A stretch of DNA of 64,000 nt from Alkalihalobacillus trypoxylicola (GTDB taxonomy: Bacteria > Bacillota > Bacilli > Bacillales > Bacillaceae_D): positions 1 through 64,000 of the forward strand of contig NZ_LTAO01000006.1 in the NCBI RefSeq assembly GCF_001590785.1, in the 5' to 3' direction. Below are positions 45,511 through 55,020 of this stretch, one piece after another (the first letter of the stretch is position 1; each line of letters begins with the position of its first letter). Position numbers and translations under genes: made by a program. The notes under the pieces were generated by a model. The model made no database searches. It was given only the letters and a program-made list of their open reading frames with translations, and was not told the DNA's origin.

Positions 45511-46113
45511 ATGATCAAGAAAGTATGTATAGGTTTGACTATTCTTCTTTTATTAAATGCTTGTCAAGCTCCTGATTCTATGTCCTTACAATCAAACGAC
45601 CACTCTCAAAACATGGGAGATTGGTTCTCTGATTCTAATTCAGATTCTTCACAGTATGGGTATAGTCGTCTCCAAAGAGAACAGGTTCATACATTTAATG
45701 GACAAAAAGCCATTGCACCTATAGATCGTGATGAAATTTCAACTAAAATCACTCAGCTCGTTTTATCTGATCCACATATCGAAGAGGCTGCCACTCTTAT
45801 TACGGACCAATATGCACTTGTCGTTTACGTTAGTCAAAAGAAGGAATCTAATTCAGATGAACAAATAGCTGATACAGTTAGAAGAACAGCTGAATCGGTC
45901 ATCCCAAGATATTATGAGGTTTTTGTTGCAGATGATCATGGAATGTTTGAGAATATTGAACGCTTCCAAAACCTTTCTTCTAAAAATTCAGATGCATTGG
46001 GTACGTTAAAGGATACGATTGAAAAAATGCAAAAGTATCCTCAAGGAATGGAATCTTCATCTACAAAAAGCATGAATAAAGACGAAGAGAAAATGAGAGA
46101 AATTCATTCTTAA
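45511..46113 (+). CDS. yutC: YhcN/YlaJ-family sporulation lipoprotein (YutC-like)
   Basis: A 200-residue lipoprotein. Signal MIKKVCIGLTILLLLNAC with lipobox LNAC, then a polar, Ser/Asp-rich segment and a YhcN/YlaJ domain (about 70-150, ITQLVLSDPHIEEAATLITD, VPRYYEVFVADD-like). ATG 45511 is set by AGGAGGG. Family members sit in the inner spore membrane or forespore. Upstream in-frame TTG/ATG lacks a site. Confidence 0.82.
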   Translation: MIKKVCIGLTILLLLNACQAPDSMSLQSNDHSQNMGDWFSDSNSDSSQYGYSRLQREQVHTFNGQKAIAPIDRDEISTKITQLVLSDPHIEEAATLITDQYALVVYVSQKKESNSDEQIADTVRRTAESVIPRYYEVFVADDHGMFENIERFQNLSSKNSDALGTLKDTIEKMQKYPQGMESSSTKSMNKDEEKMREIHS

Positions 46114-46185
46114 AAATATCATTAGCTTTCACATCGTAATCGCTGTATGATGATAAATCGTTTGTACGCTTCAATAAATAGACAA

Positions 46186-46222
46186 AGCCACTGATTTCAA
46201 TATAGAAATCAGTGGCTCTTTC
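46186..46222. terminator. Terminator between yutC and lipA
   Basis: Perfect 13-bp stem AGCCACTGATTTC/GAAATCAGTGGCT between convergent genes. T runs are short. Confidence 0.75.
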
Positions 46223-46254
46223 TAACTAAACATAACACGCTCTTTAAGCAAGAA

Positions 46255-47181
46255 TTAGCTAGTAGGTACAGTATTTTTATCTTGTGCTTTTCTAGCTTCT
46301 GAACGAACTTGTGCTTCGTTTACTTGTTCATCTGCATGATAGGACGAACGAACAAGCGGGCCTGCCTCACAATGACTAAAGCCTTTATTCAAAGCAATTT
46401 CACGAAGCTCGGCAAATTCATCAGGATGATAATATTTTACAACCTTTAAATGCTTTTTCGTTGGTTGAAGATATTGACCTATTGTCATAATATCTACATT
46501 GTTCGCTCGTAAATCATCCATTGTCTCCAAGATTTCTTCCTTCGTCTCCCCTAAGCCAACCATTAAACTTGATTTAGTAGGAATATCATCATGCATGTCC
46601 TTTGCTCTTCGCAAGAATTCGAGCGTTCTTTCATAGGTCGCTCTTGCACGAACCCGAGGAGTTAACCTACGAACGGTTTCAATATTGTGATTCATAATAT
46701 TAGGCCTAGCATCCATTAGAATTTTTAAGCTCTCTTCGTTACCTAGCATATCTGAAGGCAAAACCTCTATCGTACAAAAAGGATTTCTTTTTCGAACAGC
46801 TCGTACCGTTTCAGCAAATACAGCTGCTCCACCGTCCTTTAAGTCGTCTCTTGCAACAGCTGTAATCACGACGTGCTTTAAACCCATTTGTTCAACAGAT
46901 TCCGCAACTCTTTCTGGCTCTTGAAGGTCTAGTTCATTCGGTAATCCGGTTTTTACCGCACAAAAACGACAGGCTCTCGTACATGTATCACCTAAAATCA
47001 TAAAAGTAGCTGTTTTTCGAACTGCCCAGCATTCATGGATATTTGGACATCTTGCTTCTTCACAAACTGTATGTAATTTTTTCTCTCTCATCATTTTCTT
47101 TAAACCAGTATAGGATTCATTCGTATTTAATTTAATTTTTAACCATTCTGGTTTACGAATATGCTCGTCTTTTTTTGCCAA
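46255..47181 (-). CDS. lipA: Lipoyl synthase
   Basis: Radical SAM enzyme inserting two sulfurs into octanoyl groups. 308 residues. Auxiliary-cluster cysteines in [15 protein letters not shown] (C-x4-C-x5-C), radical [14 protein letters not shown]-terminal RSSYHADEQ with the RSSYH serine ligand. The auxiliary 4Fe-4S cluster is consumed in each cycle, so it depends on Fe-S assembly genes such as those nearby. Monocistronic. Confidence 0.97.
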   Translation of the reverse strand: MAKKDEHIRKPEWLKIKLNTNESYTGLKKMMREKKLHTVCEEARCPNIHECWAVRKTATFMILGDTCTRACRFCAVKTGLPNELDLQEPERVAESVEQMGLKHVVITAVARDDLKDGGAAVFAETVRAVRKRNPFCTIEVLPSDMLGNEESLKILMDARPNIMNHNIETVRRLTPRVRARATYERTLEFLRRAKDMHDDIPTKSSLMVGLGETKEEILETMDDLRANNVDIMTIGQYLQPTKKHLKVVKYYHPDEFAELREIALNKGFSHCEAGPLVRSSYHADEQVNEAQVRSEARKAQDKNTVPTS

Positions 47182-47378
47182 TGTAACTCACCATCCAATT
47201 TTAGCTGAATTATTTCTTTAAATTTTCCATTACCTTCTACTTTATCACGAATTAAAGAAAACAACCAACAGTTCTGAAAACATTTCCAATACTTCACTGC
47301 CATTTTTTTACGTAATTAAAACCATACTAATGAATGAACAAATTGAGGAGAAAAATTGTCTGAAAGGAGTTATGTAAA

Positions 47379-48386
47379 TTGAACAAGATTATAGCACCTA
47401 TCACCTTTCTTCTACTCCTAATCACGCTAGTACCGATGGAGACTTTGGCTGCTGAAGAAGAGTTAACCATCGAACAAAAAGATGAACAGCGATTAATTCT
47501 TTATAAAAGAGCTGAAGCTTTAACAAACATTCCTTGGTACTACTTAGCAGCCGTTGATACATATGAACGGGGTCTAAGAAGAGTAGTAAAGGATCGACCG
47601 AGAGAAGAGGGCCTCATATCTATCTTCTTCACACCTTCACAATGGGCGGGCCCTTTGAATCCTGATTTAGAGGATGTTGACCCATTATCCATTAGTTTAT
47701 TTGGCGGACTCGGTCTTGATGGAAATGGAGATAATGAAGCCGATCGAAATCAAGATGAAGATGTGTTATTTACTTTTGCTCGTTATTTAGAAAAGTATGG
47801 TTTTAATGATGAAGACTTTAAAATTGCTCTTTGGGATTATTATCAAAGAGAGCAAACCGTATCTATCATAAATGGACATGCTAACCTTTACAAAAATTAT
47901 AAGCACCTTGCCCTCCATGAGCATGCATTTCCTTTACCATTAAGAGCTAACTATAGTTATCGAAATACATGGGGGGATAGGCGAGGCTGGGGAGGTAGAA
48001 GAATTCATGAAGGGACGGATATCTTTGCTGGTTATAATGTACCGGTTCGCGCCACCTCCTATGGAGTGATAGAAATAAAGGGTTGGAATATTTACGGTGG
48101 CTGGAGAATTGGCATCCGTGACCTTGATAATATTTACCACTATTACGCTCATTTAAGCGGCTTTGAAAAAGGGATAGAAGAAGGAGAGATTGTTGAGCCA
48201 GGACAAGTGATTGGTTATGTAGGAAGCTCCGGCTATGGAAAACCTGGAACCCAAGGTAAATTCCCTCCCCATCTTCATTATGGTATGTATCGGGATAATG
48301 GATATACCGAATGGTCTTTCGATCCATTTCCTTCTTTAAAATCTTGGGAAAGAAAAGGATTTCAGCAATTAAAGAAGCAATCATAA
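47379..48386 (+). CDS. lytH: LytH, L-Ala-D-Glu peptidase of the spore cortex (M23)
   Basis: A 335-residue exported protein. Signal-like hydrophobic N-terminus ending ETLAAEEE. The M23 domain at about 205-320 has zinc ligands in RRIHEGTDIF (HxxxD) and PPHLHYGMYR (HxH), plus YYAHLSGF. It matches YunA/LytH of B. subtilis, which trims muropeptides to single alanines in the cortex. TTG 47379 follows AAAGGAG. Divergent from lipA, as in B. subtilis. Confidence 0.92.
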   Translation: MNKIIAPITFLLLLITLVPMETLAAEEELTIEQKDEQRLILYKRAEALTNIPWYYLAAVDTYERGLRRVVKDRPREEGLISIFFTPSQWAGPLNPDLEDVDPLSISLFGGLGLDGNGDNEADRNQDEDVLFTFARYLEKYGFNDEDFKIALWDYYQREQTVSIINGHANLYKNYKHLALHEHAFPLPLRANYSYRNTWGDRRGWGGRRIHEGTDIFAGYNVPVRATSYGVIEIKGWNIYGGWRIGIRDLDNIYHYYAHLSGFEKGIEEGEIVEPGQVIGYVGSSGYGKPGTQGKFPPHLHYGMYRDNGYTEWSFDPFPSLKSWERKGFQQLKKQS

Positions 48387-48404
48387 ATCCGAAAAGGTCA
48401 TCAG

Positions 48405-48664
48405 CAGTTTTTTAACAAAAAATAAGAGAGTGGGAAAAAAAGAGATTTTTAAATAGCTCATGAAGCGGACTTGAGAATAATCTGTAATAGGATACAAACT
48501 GAAATAACGATTAAAGAAGCCTCCTTCTTGGTAAAAGAAGGAGGCTTCTTCACTTAAGCTAACGGACACAAAGCAGCACACCACCGGACTTAGGGGAGTG
48601 AACAGCCGGGTACCTAAACATGTGTGGAATTCTTCACCCATGCACATTGTACTAGCCTCTTTTA
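48405..48664 (-). repeat. Inverted R3-type element with terminator hairpin
   Basis: Hairpin GAAGCCTCCTTCTT/AAGAAGGAGGCTTC at 48516-48548. Beyond it, read on the minus strand, CTGCTTTGTGTCCGTTAGC matches the R3 stretch TTGTGTCCGCTAGC of 15.3 kb. The composite is thus present in reverse with a different hairpin. It follows both lytH (plus) and metS (minus), so it may terminate each. Confidence 0.65.
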
Positions 48665-48704
48665 TAATTCATTGAACATCCACAACCACATGCGCGAGTC
48701 GATT

Positions 48705-48860
48705 TTATCTTTCAATCCATTTAGTTTCAATTCCTTACATTTGTGATTCTGTTTTTTTCTTTTTTTTGCTTACACGCACTGCATTTAAGATGCTTAATAG
48801 CATTCCTCCCCAGAGAATAACCATTCCTAACACCATAATAACAATTGCACTTGTACTCAT
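48705..48860 (-). CDS. metS: MetS-like small subunit of an NSS-family amino-acid transporter
   Basis: A 51-codon gene, 2 bp after the transporter stop. The protein begins MSTSAIVIMVLGMVILWGG, a single membrane helix, then a basic tail AVRVSKKRKKQ. This is the pattern of MetS small subunits that accompany MetP-type Na+-dependent methionine/alanine importers. The ribosome binding site AAGGGGGT lies in the last codons of the transporter. A run of A7 and A7 in the tail codons makes the C-terminus sensitive to single-base error: one frame shift would end it at KKKTESQM. Confidence 0.75.
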
Positions 48861-48862
48861 TT

Positions 48863-50365
48863 TTAGTTACCCCCTTCATCTAAAGATTTTTGCGGGTCTT
48901 TTTTCCATTTTTTCAATGAGAAGAGAATACCAACTACTAATACACCTAATGCAACTGCCCAACCAGCACTTAATAGAAAAGAAAGTGGATACTCTGCGTA
49001 ATTGTTTCGGAAATTCAATATGAAGTTTTGGATCATCATATATCCTAAAATGACAGGCGTAACGACTCCCAAACAAATTCTCCACCAAATACCAATTTTA
49101 AAATCCGACATTGAATTCGTATGTTTCTGTAAATCAGGTAACTTCTTCAAGAACCAAGCTACAACGATAACCGATACAAGACCAGCCACCGCTATCCCAA
49201 ATTGATTAACAAAATAATCAACCGTGTCTAATAAGAATAGCCCACCTTGTGTTGCATATAACAAGGACACTAGTGCTGATAATCCCCCTCCAAAAATAAC
49301 CGCTTTCGTACGGCTTACTTTAAATTTATCTTGAATACCAGCAATATAGGTTTCAATAATGGATATGAGTGATGTGATACCTGCCATCACTAATGATCCA
49401 AAGAAGAGAACTCCAAAGAATCCGTTAAATCCCGGAAAGCTATTGATAATTTCAGGGAACACGACGAAAGCTAAAGTAATTCCGGCATTGGCTACTTCAT
49501 CGACACTCACACCTGCCTGAGTAGCCATAAAGCCTAGAGCTGCAAATACGCCAATACCTGCCAACAGCTCAAAGCTAGAGTTGGAAAAACCGGTAATAAA
49601 CGCATTATTGTTAATATCCGATTTCTTCGGTAAATAGCTCGAATACGTAATCATAATCGCAAAGCCTACCGATAAACTGAAGAAGATATGACCATAGGCG
49701 GCGATCCAAACACTAGGGTCCTTCATTTTCTCCCAATCTGGATTGAAAAAGCTTTCTAATCCAAGTGCTGCTCCTTCTAATGTTAAGGCTCTAATCACCA
49801 ATGTTAAAAACATAATAAGTAATATCGGTAAACAAATTCGATTGGCTAATTCTATTCCTCTTTTAATTCCTTTAAACATAATAAGTAAAGTAACGACCCA
49901 AATAATCACCAGTGGTATTAACACATTAGGTACTAAGCTACCAAACTCACCGGGATTGCTTATTTGTAAATAACTTTCCTGCAAAAATTGCTCTGGATTA
50001 TTTCCCCAAGAAAGTCTGATTGAGAAAAAGGTATAAGCAATTGCCCATGCGATGATGACCGCATAAAATGTTGATATAACAAACGAAATGGCAACCTGCC
50101 ACCAACCGATCCATTCTGCTTTTTTATTTAACCGTGCATATGTTAAGGGTGCTGAACCTCGGTATTTTTGTCCAAGAGTAAACTCCATTATGAGTAACGG
50201 AATCCCCGCTGTTAATAGGGCAAATAAATAAGGTAAAAAGAAGGCACCTCCACCATTTTCATAAGCAACATAAGGGAACCTCCAAATATTACCTAGCCCA
50301 ACTGCTGAACCGATGGCTGCTAATATAAACCCCGCTCTTGTCCCCCATTGTTCTCTTTCAGTCAT
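48863..50365 (-). CDS. metP: Sodium-dependent (NSS/SNF family) amino-acid transporter, MetP-like
   Basis: A 500-residue, 12-helix secondary transporter of the LeuT fold. Family signatures: WGTRAGFILAAIGSAVGLGN IWRFP region (residues 6-30), GGGAFFLPYL, GHIFFSLSVGFAIMITYSSY in helix 6, and SLISIIETYIAG in helix 8. ATG 50365 follows GAGAGGAG. The adjacent MetS-like subunit suggests methionine/alanine-type uptake. No SAM riboswitch is seen upstream. Confidence 0.88.
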   Translation of the reverse strand: MTEREQWGTRAGFILAAIGSAVGLGNIWRFPYVAYENGGGAFFLPYLFALLTAGIPLLIMEFTLGQKYRGSAPLTYARLNKKAEWIGWWQVAISFVISTFYAVIIAWAIAYTFFSIRLSWGNNPEQFLQESYLQISNPGEFGSLVPNVLIPLVIIWVVTLLIMFKGIKRGIELANRICLPILLIMFLTLVIRALTLEGAALGLESFFNPDWEKMKDPSVWIAAYGHIFFSLSVGFAIMITYSSYLPKKSDINNNAFITGFSNSSFELLAGIGVFAALGFMATQAGVSVDEVANAGITLAFVVFPEIINSFPGFNGFFGVLFFGSLVMAGITSLISIIETYIAGIQDKFKVSRTKAVIFGGGLSALVSLLYATQGGLFLLDTVDYFVNQFGIAVAGLVSVIVVAWFLKKLPDLQKHTNSMSDFKIGIWWRICLGVVTPVILGYMMIQNFILNFRNNYAEYPLSFLLSAGWAVALGVLVVGILFSLKKWKKDPQKSLDEGGN

Positions 50366-50598
50366 TCTATTTCTCCTCTCCACTTCCAACAAATGTTATT
50401 GCTAAAAACTAAAAATTTTATTTCTAAATAATCAGAAAATAAAAAACCCTAGTAATAGTATCTCTTTATTTCAGAGTTTTAATAAATTTGTTCGATTATT
50501 CAATATTTGATTATAATAATAAACTCTTTGTCATTTGTCAAAATGAAGGATTTACCAGCTACTAAATGAGATAAATGTCCTACTTTAATCCAAAAACA

Positions 50599-50645
50599 AA
50601 AAGGCCTGTCATAAAGCCTCATTAAGAGGTTTTGACAAGCCCTTC
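50599..50645 (-). terminator. Terminator of the NhaC-type gene
   Basis: AAGGCCTGTCA/TGACAAGCCCTT with an inner CCTC/GAGG hairpin. T5 on the minus strand. The rest of the 50366-50678 gap is A/T-rich promoter sequence for metP, with no gene. Confidence 0.8.
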
Positions 50646-50678
50646 CAGGAGTTTTTTACTACCTTTCAAATTATATGG

Positions 50679-52217
50679 CTATTCCACAATTTGAACGATT
50701 TTTTTTATCACAAAAAAAGTAATTAGGAAAATAACAAAGACTGCTAATAAAGATATCCATATCTCTTTCGTTATCCCTAAAATGATAAAGCCTACTAATG
50801 ATATGACTGCCGTGACTATTGCATATGGCATCTGTGTAATAACATGATCAATATGATGACTTCCAGCTCCAGCAGCTGAAAGAATCGTAGTATCAGATAT
50901 CGGAGATACGTGGTCTCCAAAAATGGCTCCTGCTAAAACGGCAGCAAGCATTGGAAGCATTAAAGTCACATCAATCGTTGCTGCCATTTCACCCGCAATT
51001 GGGAGCAATAAACCAAATGTTCCCCAAGAAGTACCCGTTGATAAGGCCGTGAAACAGGCAATCGCAAAGATAATCGCCGGTAATAGCATTGGAGGAACTG
51101 TTCCATCAACAAGAGAGGCTAAAAATTGCCCTGTACCTATATCTGATATAATTTCGATGATAATCCAAGCCAAAATTAATATATAGATTGCAGGAAGCAT
51201 TGATTTAATTCCTGCCCAAATCGCAAAAAACTTCTGAGGATTATTTGGTTTAATTACATTTAAAATCAAAGCCATTCCAACCCCTAATAGGCCACCAATT
51301 ACTAATGAACCAGCTATATCTGCCTCACCAAAAATGTCTATTAAAGAGCTGCTTTGGGCTACACTTAATCCTGTCACAACCATTGCCACAATCGTTCCAA
51401 CAACTAACGCTAGTATAGGAAGAACTAAATCGTATACTCTTCCTTCACTATGACTTTTCACTTGTTCATCTACTCCAGGAACTTCGCCCGATTTAGGGTC
51501 CGTTAATACACCTTTTTCGATCGCTAGCTTTTCATGTCTCTTCATTGGTCCAAAATCAACCTTAAATAAAGCAACAGCAATCATAAAACAAATCGCTATA
51601 AGAGCATAATAATTCATAGGAATTATGAGTAAAAATGCCTCTAATGGTTGATATTGCATAACACCATGTGTAACTAAGATTCCACCAATAATCGAAATGA
51701 TATAAGCTCCCCAACTTGAAATAGGAGCAATTACACACATAGGAGCAGCAGTCGTATCTACAAGATAAGCTAGCTTTGCTCGAGATACACGGTGCTTATC
51801 TGAAATCGGTCTACTTATATTCCCAACCGTTAAACTGTTGAAATAGTCATCGATAAAAATGATAAAGCCTAGGAAAATAGTAAACATTTGTGCGCCTATG
51901 CGCGTTTTAATCCGCTTCATTGCCCATTCAGCAAAAGCAAGACTCCCACCAGATTTCGTAATTAACGAAGCCATTATACCAAGTAATACTAGAAAAATAA
52001 GAATATAAAATTCCCAATCATTAATGCCTTCCTCGCTATAAAACAAGCCAGTAAAAATACCTAAAATCTGCATAAAGCTATCGATAGGATTAAAGCCATT
52101 TAGCATTAAAGCACCAATGAGGATACTTATACCTAAAGATAGTAATACCTTTCTTGTTAAAAGCACTAACAATAATGCTAACAATGGTGGTATTAGTGAA
52201 TACATTGTACCTTCCAA
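50679..52217 (-). CDS. NhaC-family antiporter-type carrier, probable lysine transporter (LysW-like)
   Basis: A 512-residue, roughly 12-helix membrane protein of the NhaC/ion-transporter superfamily: FIIFIDDYFNSLTVGNISRP near 130-150, CVIAPISSWGAYI, STGTSWGTFGLLLPIAG, FGDHVSPISDTTILSAAGAG. By family alone it would be called a Na+/H+ antiporter, but a lysine riboswitch precedes it, and NhaC-type proteins with such leaders have been predicted as lysine importers (LysW). TTG 52217 is chosen because GGGGGAGGAA lies 8 nt upstream. Confidence 0.85.
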   Translation of the reverse strand: MEGTMYSLIPPLLALLLVLLTRKVLLSLGISILIGALMLNGFNPIDSFMQILGIFTGLFYSEEGINDWEFYILIFLVLLGIMASLITKSGGSLAFAEWAMKRIKTRIGAQMFTIFLGFIIFIDDYFNSLTVGNISRPISDKHRVSRAKLAYLVDTTAAPMCVIAPISSWGAYIISIIGGILVTHGVMQYQPLEAFLLIIPMNYYALIAICFMIAVALFKVDFGPMKRHEKLAIEKGVLTDPKSGEVPGVDEQVKSHSEGRVYDLVLPILALVVGTIVAMVVTGLSVAQSSSLIDIFGEADIAGSLVIGGLLGVGMALILNVIKPNNPQKFFAIWAGIKSMLPAIYILILAWIIIEIISDIGTGQFLASLVDGTVPPMLLPAIIFAIACFTALSTGTSWGTFGLLLPIAGEMAATIDVTLMLPMLAAVLAGAIFGDHVSPISDTTILSAAGAGSHHIDHVITQMPYAIVTAVISLVGFIILGITKEIWISLLAVFVIFLITFFVIKKIVQIVE

Positions 52218-52260
52218 ATTAAATTCCTCCCCCTCTTTTGTCTGAAGAAGATCAACCAAG

Positions 52261-52296
52261 AAAAAAAAACAATAATGGTAACCATTATTGTTTTAT
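52261..52296 (-). terminator. Regulatory terminator of the lysine riboswitch
   Basis: Hairpin AACAATAATGG/CCATTATTGTT followed by T9 on the minus strand, between aptamer and gene, as expected for transcription attenuation when lysine is bound. Confidence 0.9.
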
Positions 52297-52314
52297 ATCA
52301 AAGGTTATCCCCAT

Positions 52315-52500
52315 CTTCAGTAGTAGTTCTCCACGATGACTTGCATCGTGACAGTTCAACATTTATTCAATGCTGTCCCAGCAAAAGCGAATGTGACAAT
52401 TCTCTTTCACTTCGGCGGATTTACCTTTTAGCTTCGATCATCGATGTCATTCTCCCAAAGCCTACTCATTGCCTCCGCGCCTCTACCTCACCTATTTGAT
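52315..52500 (-). ncRNA. Lysine riboswitch (L box) aptamer
   Basis: Read on the minus strand the leader shows the L-box core in order: GGTAGAGGCGCGGAGGC, AGTAGGCTTTGGGAGA, GGTAAATCCGCCGAAGTG, GCTGGGACAGC, and the closing GGAGAACTACTACTG that pairs with the 5' GGTAG region. The order and spacing fit the five-helix aptamer. It controls the NhaC-type gene through the downstream terminator. Confidence 0.93.
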
Positions 52501-52587
52501 GAGGCATTACTATTCATTTGTCAAAATCTATACTAAAATAGTATATCAAAAGGATGAGCTCACATCAACTGCTATTCCTTACCATCT

Positions 52588-53073
52588 TTACATTCTTTCA
52601 TATACTAAAAACTCATGGTGATAATGGTTTTTTTCATCCACTATACCTTCCGTTTTCTCAACAAGCTTCCACTCTTCCCAAGGCCAATTATCCGGAAAAT
52701 AAGTATCTCCATTAAAGGTCTCTTTAATTTTTGTTATATACATTTTTTCAACTACCTCGTGAAAGAGCTGAAAAACGTTGGCTCCACCTATTACAAAGGT
52801 TTCTTGTTCATCTGCTGTTGCTCTCAATACATCCTCGATTGAATGAAAAACCTCACAGCCTTCAGCTTTATAGGAGGAATCTCTCGTTAAAATGATATTT
52901 CTTCTTTTCGGCAATGGTCTTCCTAATGACTCAAATGTCTTTCTACCCATTACAACCGTTGAACCCGAAGTGACTTTCTTAAAATATTGTAAATCATTAG
53001 GTAGATACCAAGGCATATCATTATCTTTACCTAGTAATAAATTTTCATCGGCAGCAAATATATAGGAAATCAT
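52588..53073 (-). CDS. dfrA: Dihydrofolate reductase
   Basis: NADPH-dependent reduction of dihydrofolate, 161 residues. [32 protein letters not shown] at the start (residues 1-32) holds the substrate-binding PWYLPNDL with the active Asp. [18 protein letters not shown] and [12 protein letters not shown] are the NADPH segments. Overlaps thyA by 4 bp, coupling it to the enzyme whose dihydrofolate product it recycles. Confidence 0.96.
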   Translation of the reverse strand: MISYIFAADENLLLGKDNDMPWYLPNDLQYFKKVTSGSTVVMGRKTFESLGRPLPKRRNIILTRDSSYKAEGCEVFHSIEDVLRATADEQETFVIGGANVFQLFHEVVEKMYITKIKETFNGDTYFPDNWPWEEWKLVEKTEGIVDEKNHYHHEFLVYERM

Positions 53074-53873
53074 ACTGAAACCTCTCCTTTTATATGAGGA
53101 TCAGGATTATAATCAACTAATTCAAAATCATCAATAGTAAAATCAAAAATAGATTCAACATCACGGTTGATTTTCATTTCAGGCAAACTTTTCGGTTCTC
53201 TTGTTAGTTGAAGCTGAACCTGCTCGTAATGATTCGAATAAATATGAGCATCTCCGAATGTATGCACAAATTCACCTGGCTCTAAATCCGTTACTTGAGC
53301 AATCATCATAGTTAAAAGAGCGTATGAGGCAATATTAAAAGGCACTCCTAAAAAGATGTCCGCACTTCTTTGATAAAGCTGGCATGATAGCTTTCCTTCA
53401 CTGACGTAAAATTGAAAGAGACAATGACAAGGAGCAAGAGCCATTTCATCAATTTCTGCTACATTCCAAGCATTAACGATTAATCTTCTTGAATTGGGGT
53501 TCTGTTTAATTTGCTCAATCACATCACTTATCTGGTCTATCGTTTTACCATTTGCTCCTTCCCATGAGCGCCATTGTTTCCCATACACAGGACCTAGCTC
53601 TCCATTTTCATCCGCCCACTCATTCCAAATTCTCACATTATGATTTTTTAAGTACTCAATATTGGTTTCTCCCTTTAGAAACCATAATAATTCGTGAATA
53701 ATAGATCGTAAATGTAGTTTTTTGGTCGTTAGCACAGGAAATCCATCGGCTAAATTAAAGCGCATCTGATAACCAAATACACTCTTCGTTCCGGTGCCTG
53801 TTCGATCACCTTTCTCCATACCAGTTGACATCACATGCTTACAAAGCTCTAAATATTGCTTCAATTTCAACAC
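53070..53873 (-). CDS. thyA: Thymidylate synthase
   Basis: Methylates dUMP to dTMP using methylenetetrahydrofolate. 267 residues, the ThyA/ThyB short form. Active-site Cys in [13 protein letters not shown] (near 148), phosphate-binding [27 protein letters not shown], and [11 protein letters not shown] 53873 follows GGAGTG. First gene of thyA-dfrA. Confidence 0.97.
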   Translation of the reverse strand: MLKLKQYLELCKHVMSTGMEKGDRTGTGTKSVFGYQMRFNLADGFPVLTTKKLHLRSIIHELLWFLKGETNIEYLKNHNVRIWNEWADENGELGPVYGKQWRSWEGANGKTIDQISDVIEQIKQNPNSRRLIVNAWNVAEIDEMALAPCHCLFQFYVSEGKLSCQLYQRSADIFLGVPFNIASYALLTMMIAQVTDLEPGEFVHTFGDAHIYSNHYEQVQLQLTREPKSLPEMKINRDVESIFDFTIDDFELVDYNPDPHIKGEVSV

Positions 53874-54572
53874 TCCTTTATATTTCCTAAAAAACTAGAT
53901 TATATTTTAGTTTTATCCTGTTGCGTTAAGTAATATCTCCTGCATTTTAGGCCTCAACAATAAATCCTTGATGAGATTAAACCAACCCCTAATAAAAAGC
54001 TGAGAGATAGTAAAATAGATTCTTAAACATTATTAAAAAACTCATCTTCTATGTCATTATAAAGATACAAGCTATTAAAAGCTATTATCTATTTTGACAT
54101 AAAAAAAGAATACTAGGAAGATCTCTAGAATTGGTATTTTTTGAAAGAATTCCACTGAGTGAAGGCTCCATTCCTTTAAATATATGAACATATTGCTTTA
54201 AAGTAAACTATTGTATAATTTGTTAATTCGATTACTTTCTTTTGAACGTTTCAGTGCTGTGGCTGTCATTTTGGGCTAAATGACAGCTTCCTTCCGACTG
54301 CTATTTGTCGAATTTTCTTTAGACGGGTGAATAGGATGCTTACCTGTTAAACCTAGTGCTTTTACTCCTACTGCAGTTGGAACAGTTCTACCTCATTCGA
54401 CCGCTTTCCTGGTTCCGGCGCTTTTTCGGGTGAATAGACTGCTTTCTTTCGACCAACTAATCCAGCAACTTTTCCGGTGAATAGAACCTCCCCTTTTGAC
54501 CTTCTTCACTAATTCTGCAGCTATTTCTTCTAATTGAGCTTTCTTTACAAAACGACTGTTTATACAAAAAAA
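53874..54572. repeat. Long gene-free gap with hairpin-rich degenerate repeats
   Basis: The 5' 350 bp are A/T-rich with no feature. At 54240-54540 lie a perfect hairpin GCTGTCATTT(TGGGCT)AAATGACAGC (about 54257-54283) and three imperfect repeats of a GGGTGAATAG(A)CTGCTTTC / TTCGACC pattern. Those repeats recall, but do not match, the GGTCAAATA/TATTTGACC units at 40.2 kb. No credible gene. Confidence 0.5.
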
Positions 54573-54617
54573 CCATTGTGAGAATTAGACTACATAGAAA
54601 AAGTCTACTCACAATGG
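54573..54617 (-). terminator. Terminator of yunC
   Basis: CCATTGTGAG/CTCACAATGG with inner TAGACT/AGTCTA. T7 follows on the minus strand. Confidence 0.92.
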
Positions 54618-54630
54618 ATAATTTTTTTAT

Positions 54631-54942
54631 TTAAGTAGTATACTTCATTTTTAAAAGGGCGTCTTTTCCCTTCATGCCCACTTTTATTCCGAGGCTTTCG
54701 GCTTCTAATGTAACGGATTCTAGCGGGGCTTCTAATAGCTGCTCAATCGTTCGAACACCTACAGCTCTAGCCGCAACGATTTTCCGTTCTTTTAATTTTT
54801 CGTTTAAAAGCGCAACATCTAGTGCTCCACACATAATATAGCCTGTTTCATTCGTTACAGCCATAAAATTAGTCTTAGGTAGCTTTAATGTAATGGCTAA
54901 GAATGTCTCTCCCTCAATGGTAATTGGATTCATCTCTAACAA
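54631..54942 (-). CDS. yunC: YunC, DUF1805 protein
   Basis: A 103-residue small protein. LPKTNFMAVTNETGYIMCGALDVALLNEKL and AARAVGVRTIEQLLEAPLES (residues 20-70 overall) are nearly diagnostic of YunC. I keep the TTG start at 54942, 6-7 nt after AGGAGGG, because it aligns with the first residue of YunC. ATG three codons later is an alternative. Function unknown. Upstream of it is yunD, same strand. Confidence 0.92.
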   Translation of the reverse strand: MLEMNPITIEGETFLAITLKLPKTNFMAVTNETGYIMCGALDVALLNEKLKERKIVAARAVGVRTIEQLLEAPLESVTLEAESLGIKVGMKGKDALLKMKYTT

Positions 54943-55020
54943 AATAATCCCTCCTGTCCCGTTAGCAAGTCAACTATTCCTTACTAAGTTATGAGAGGAC
55001 TAGGAAGGTCGTGAATAGAT

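Noticed and set aside
52275-52499. Open frame of 74 codons on the plus strand
   Set aside because: It is antisense to the lysine riboswitch, whose conserved core accounts for the sequence.
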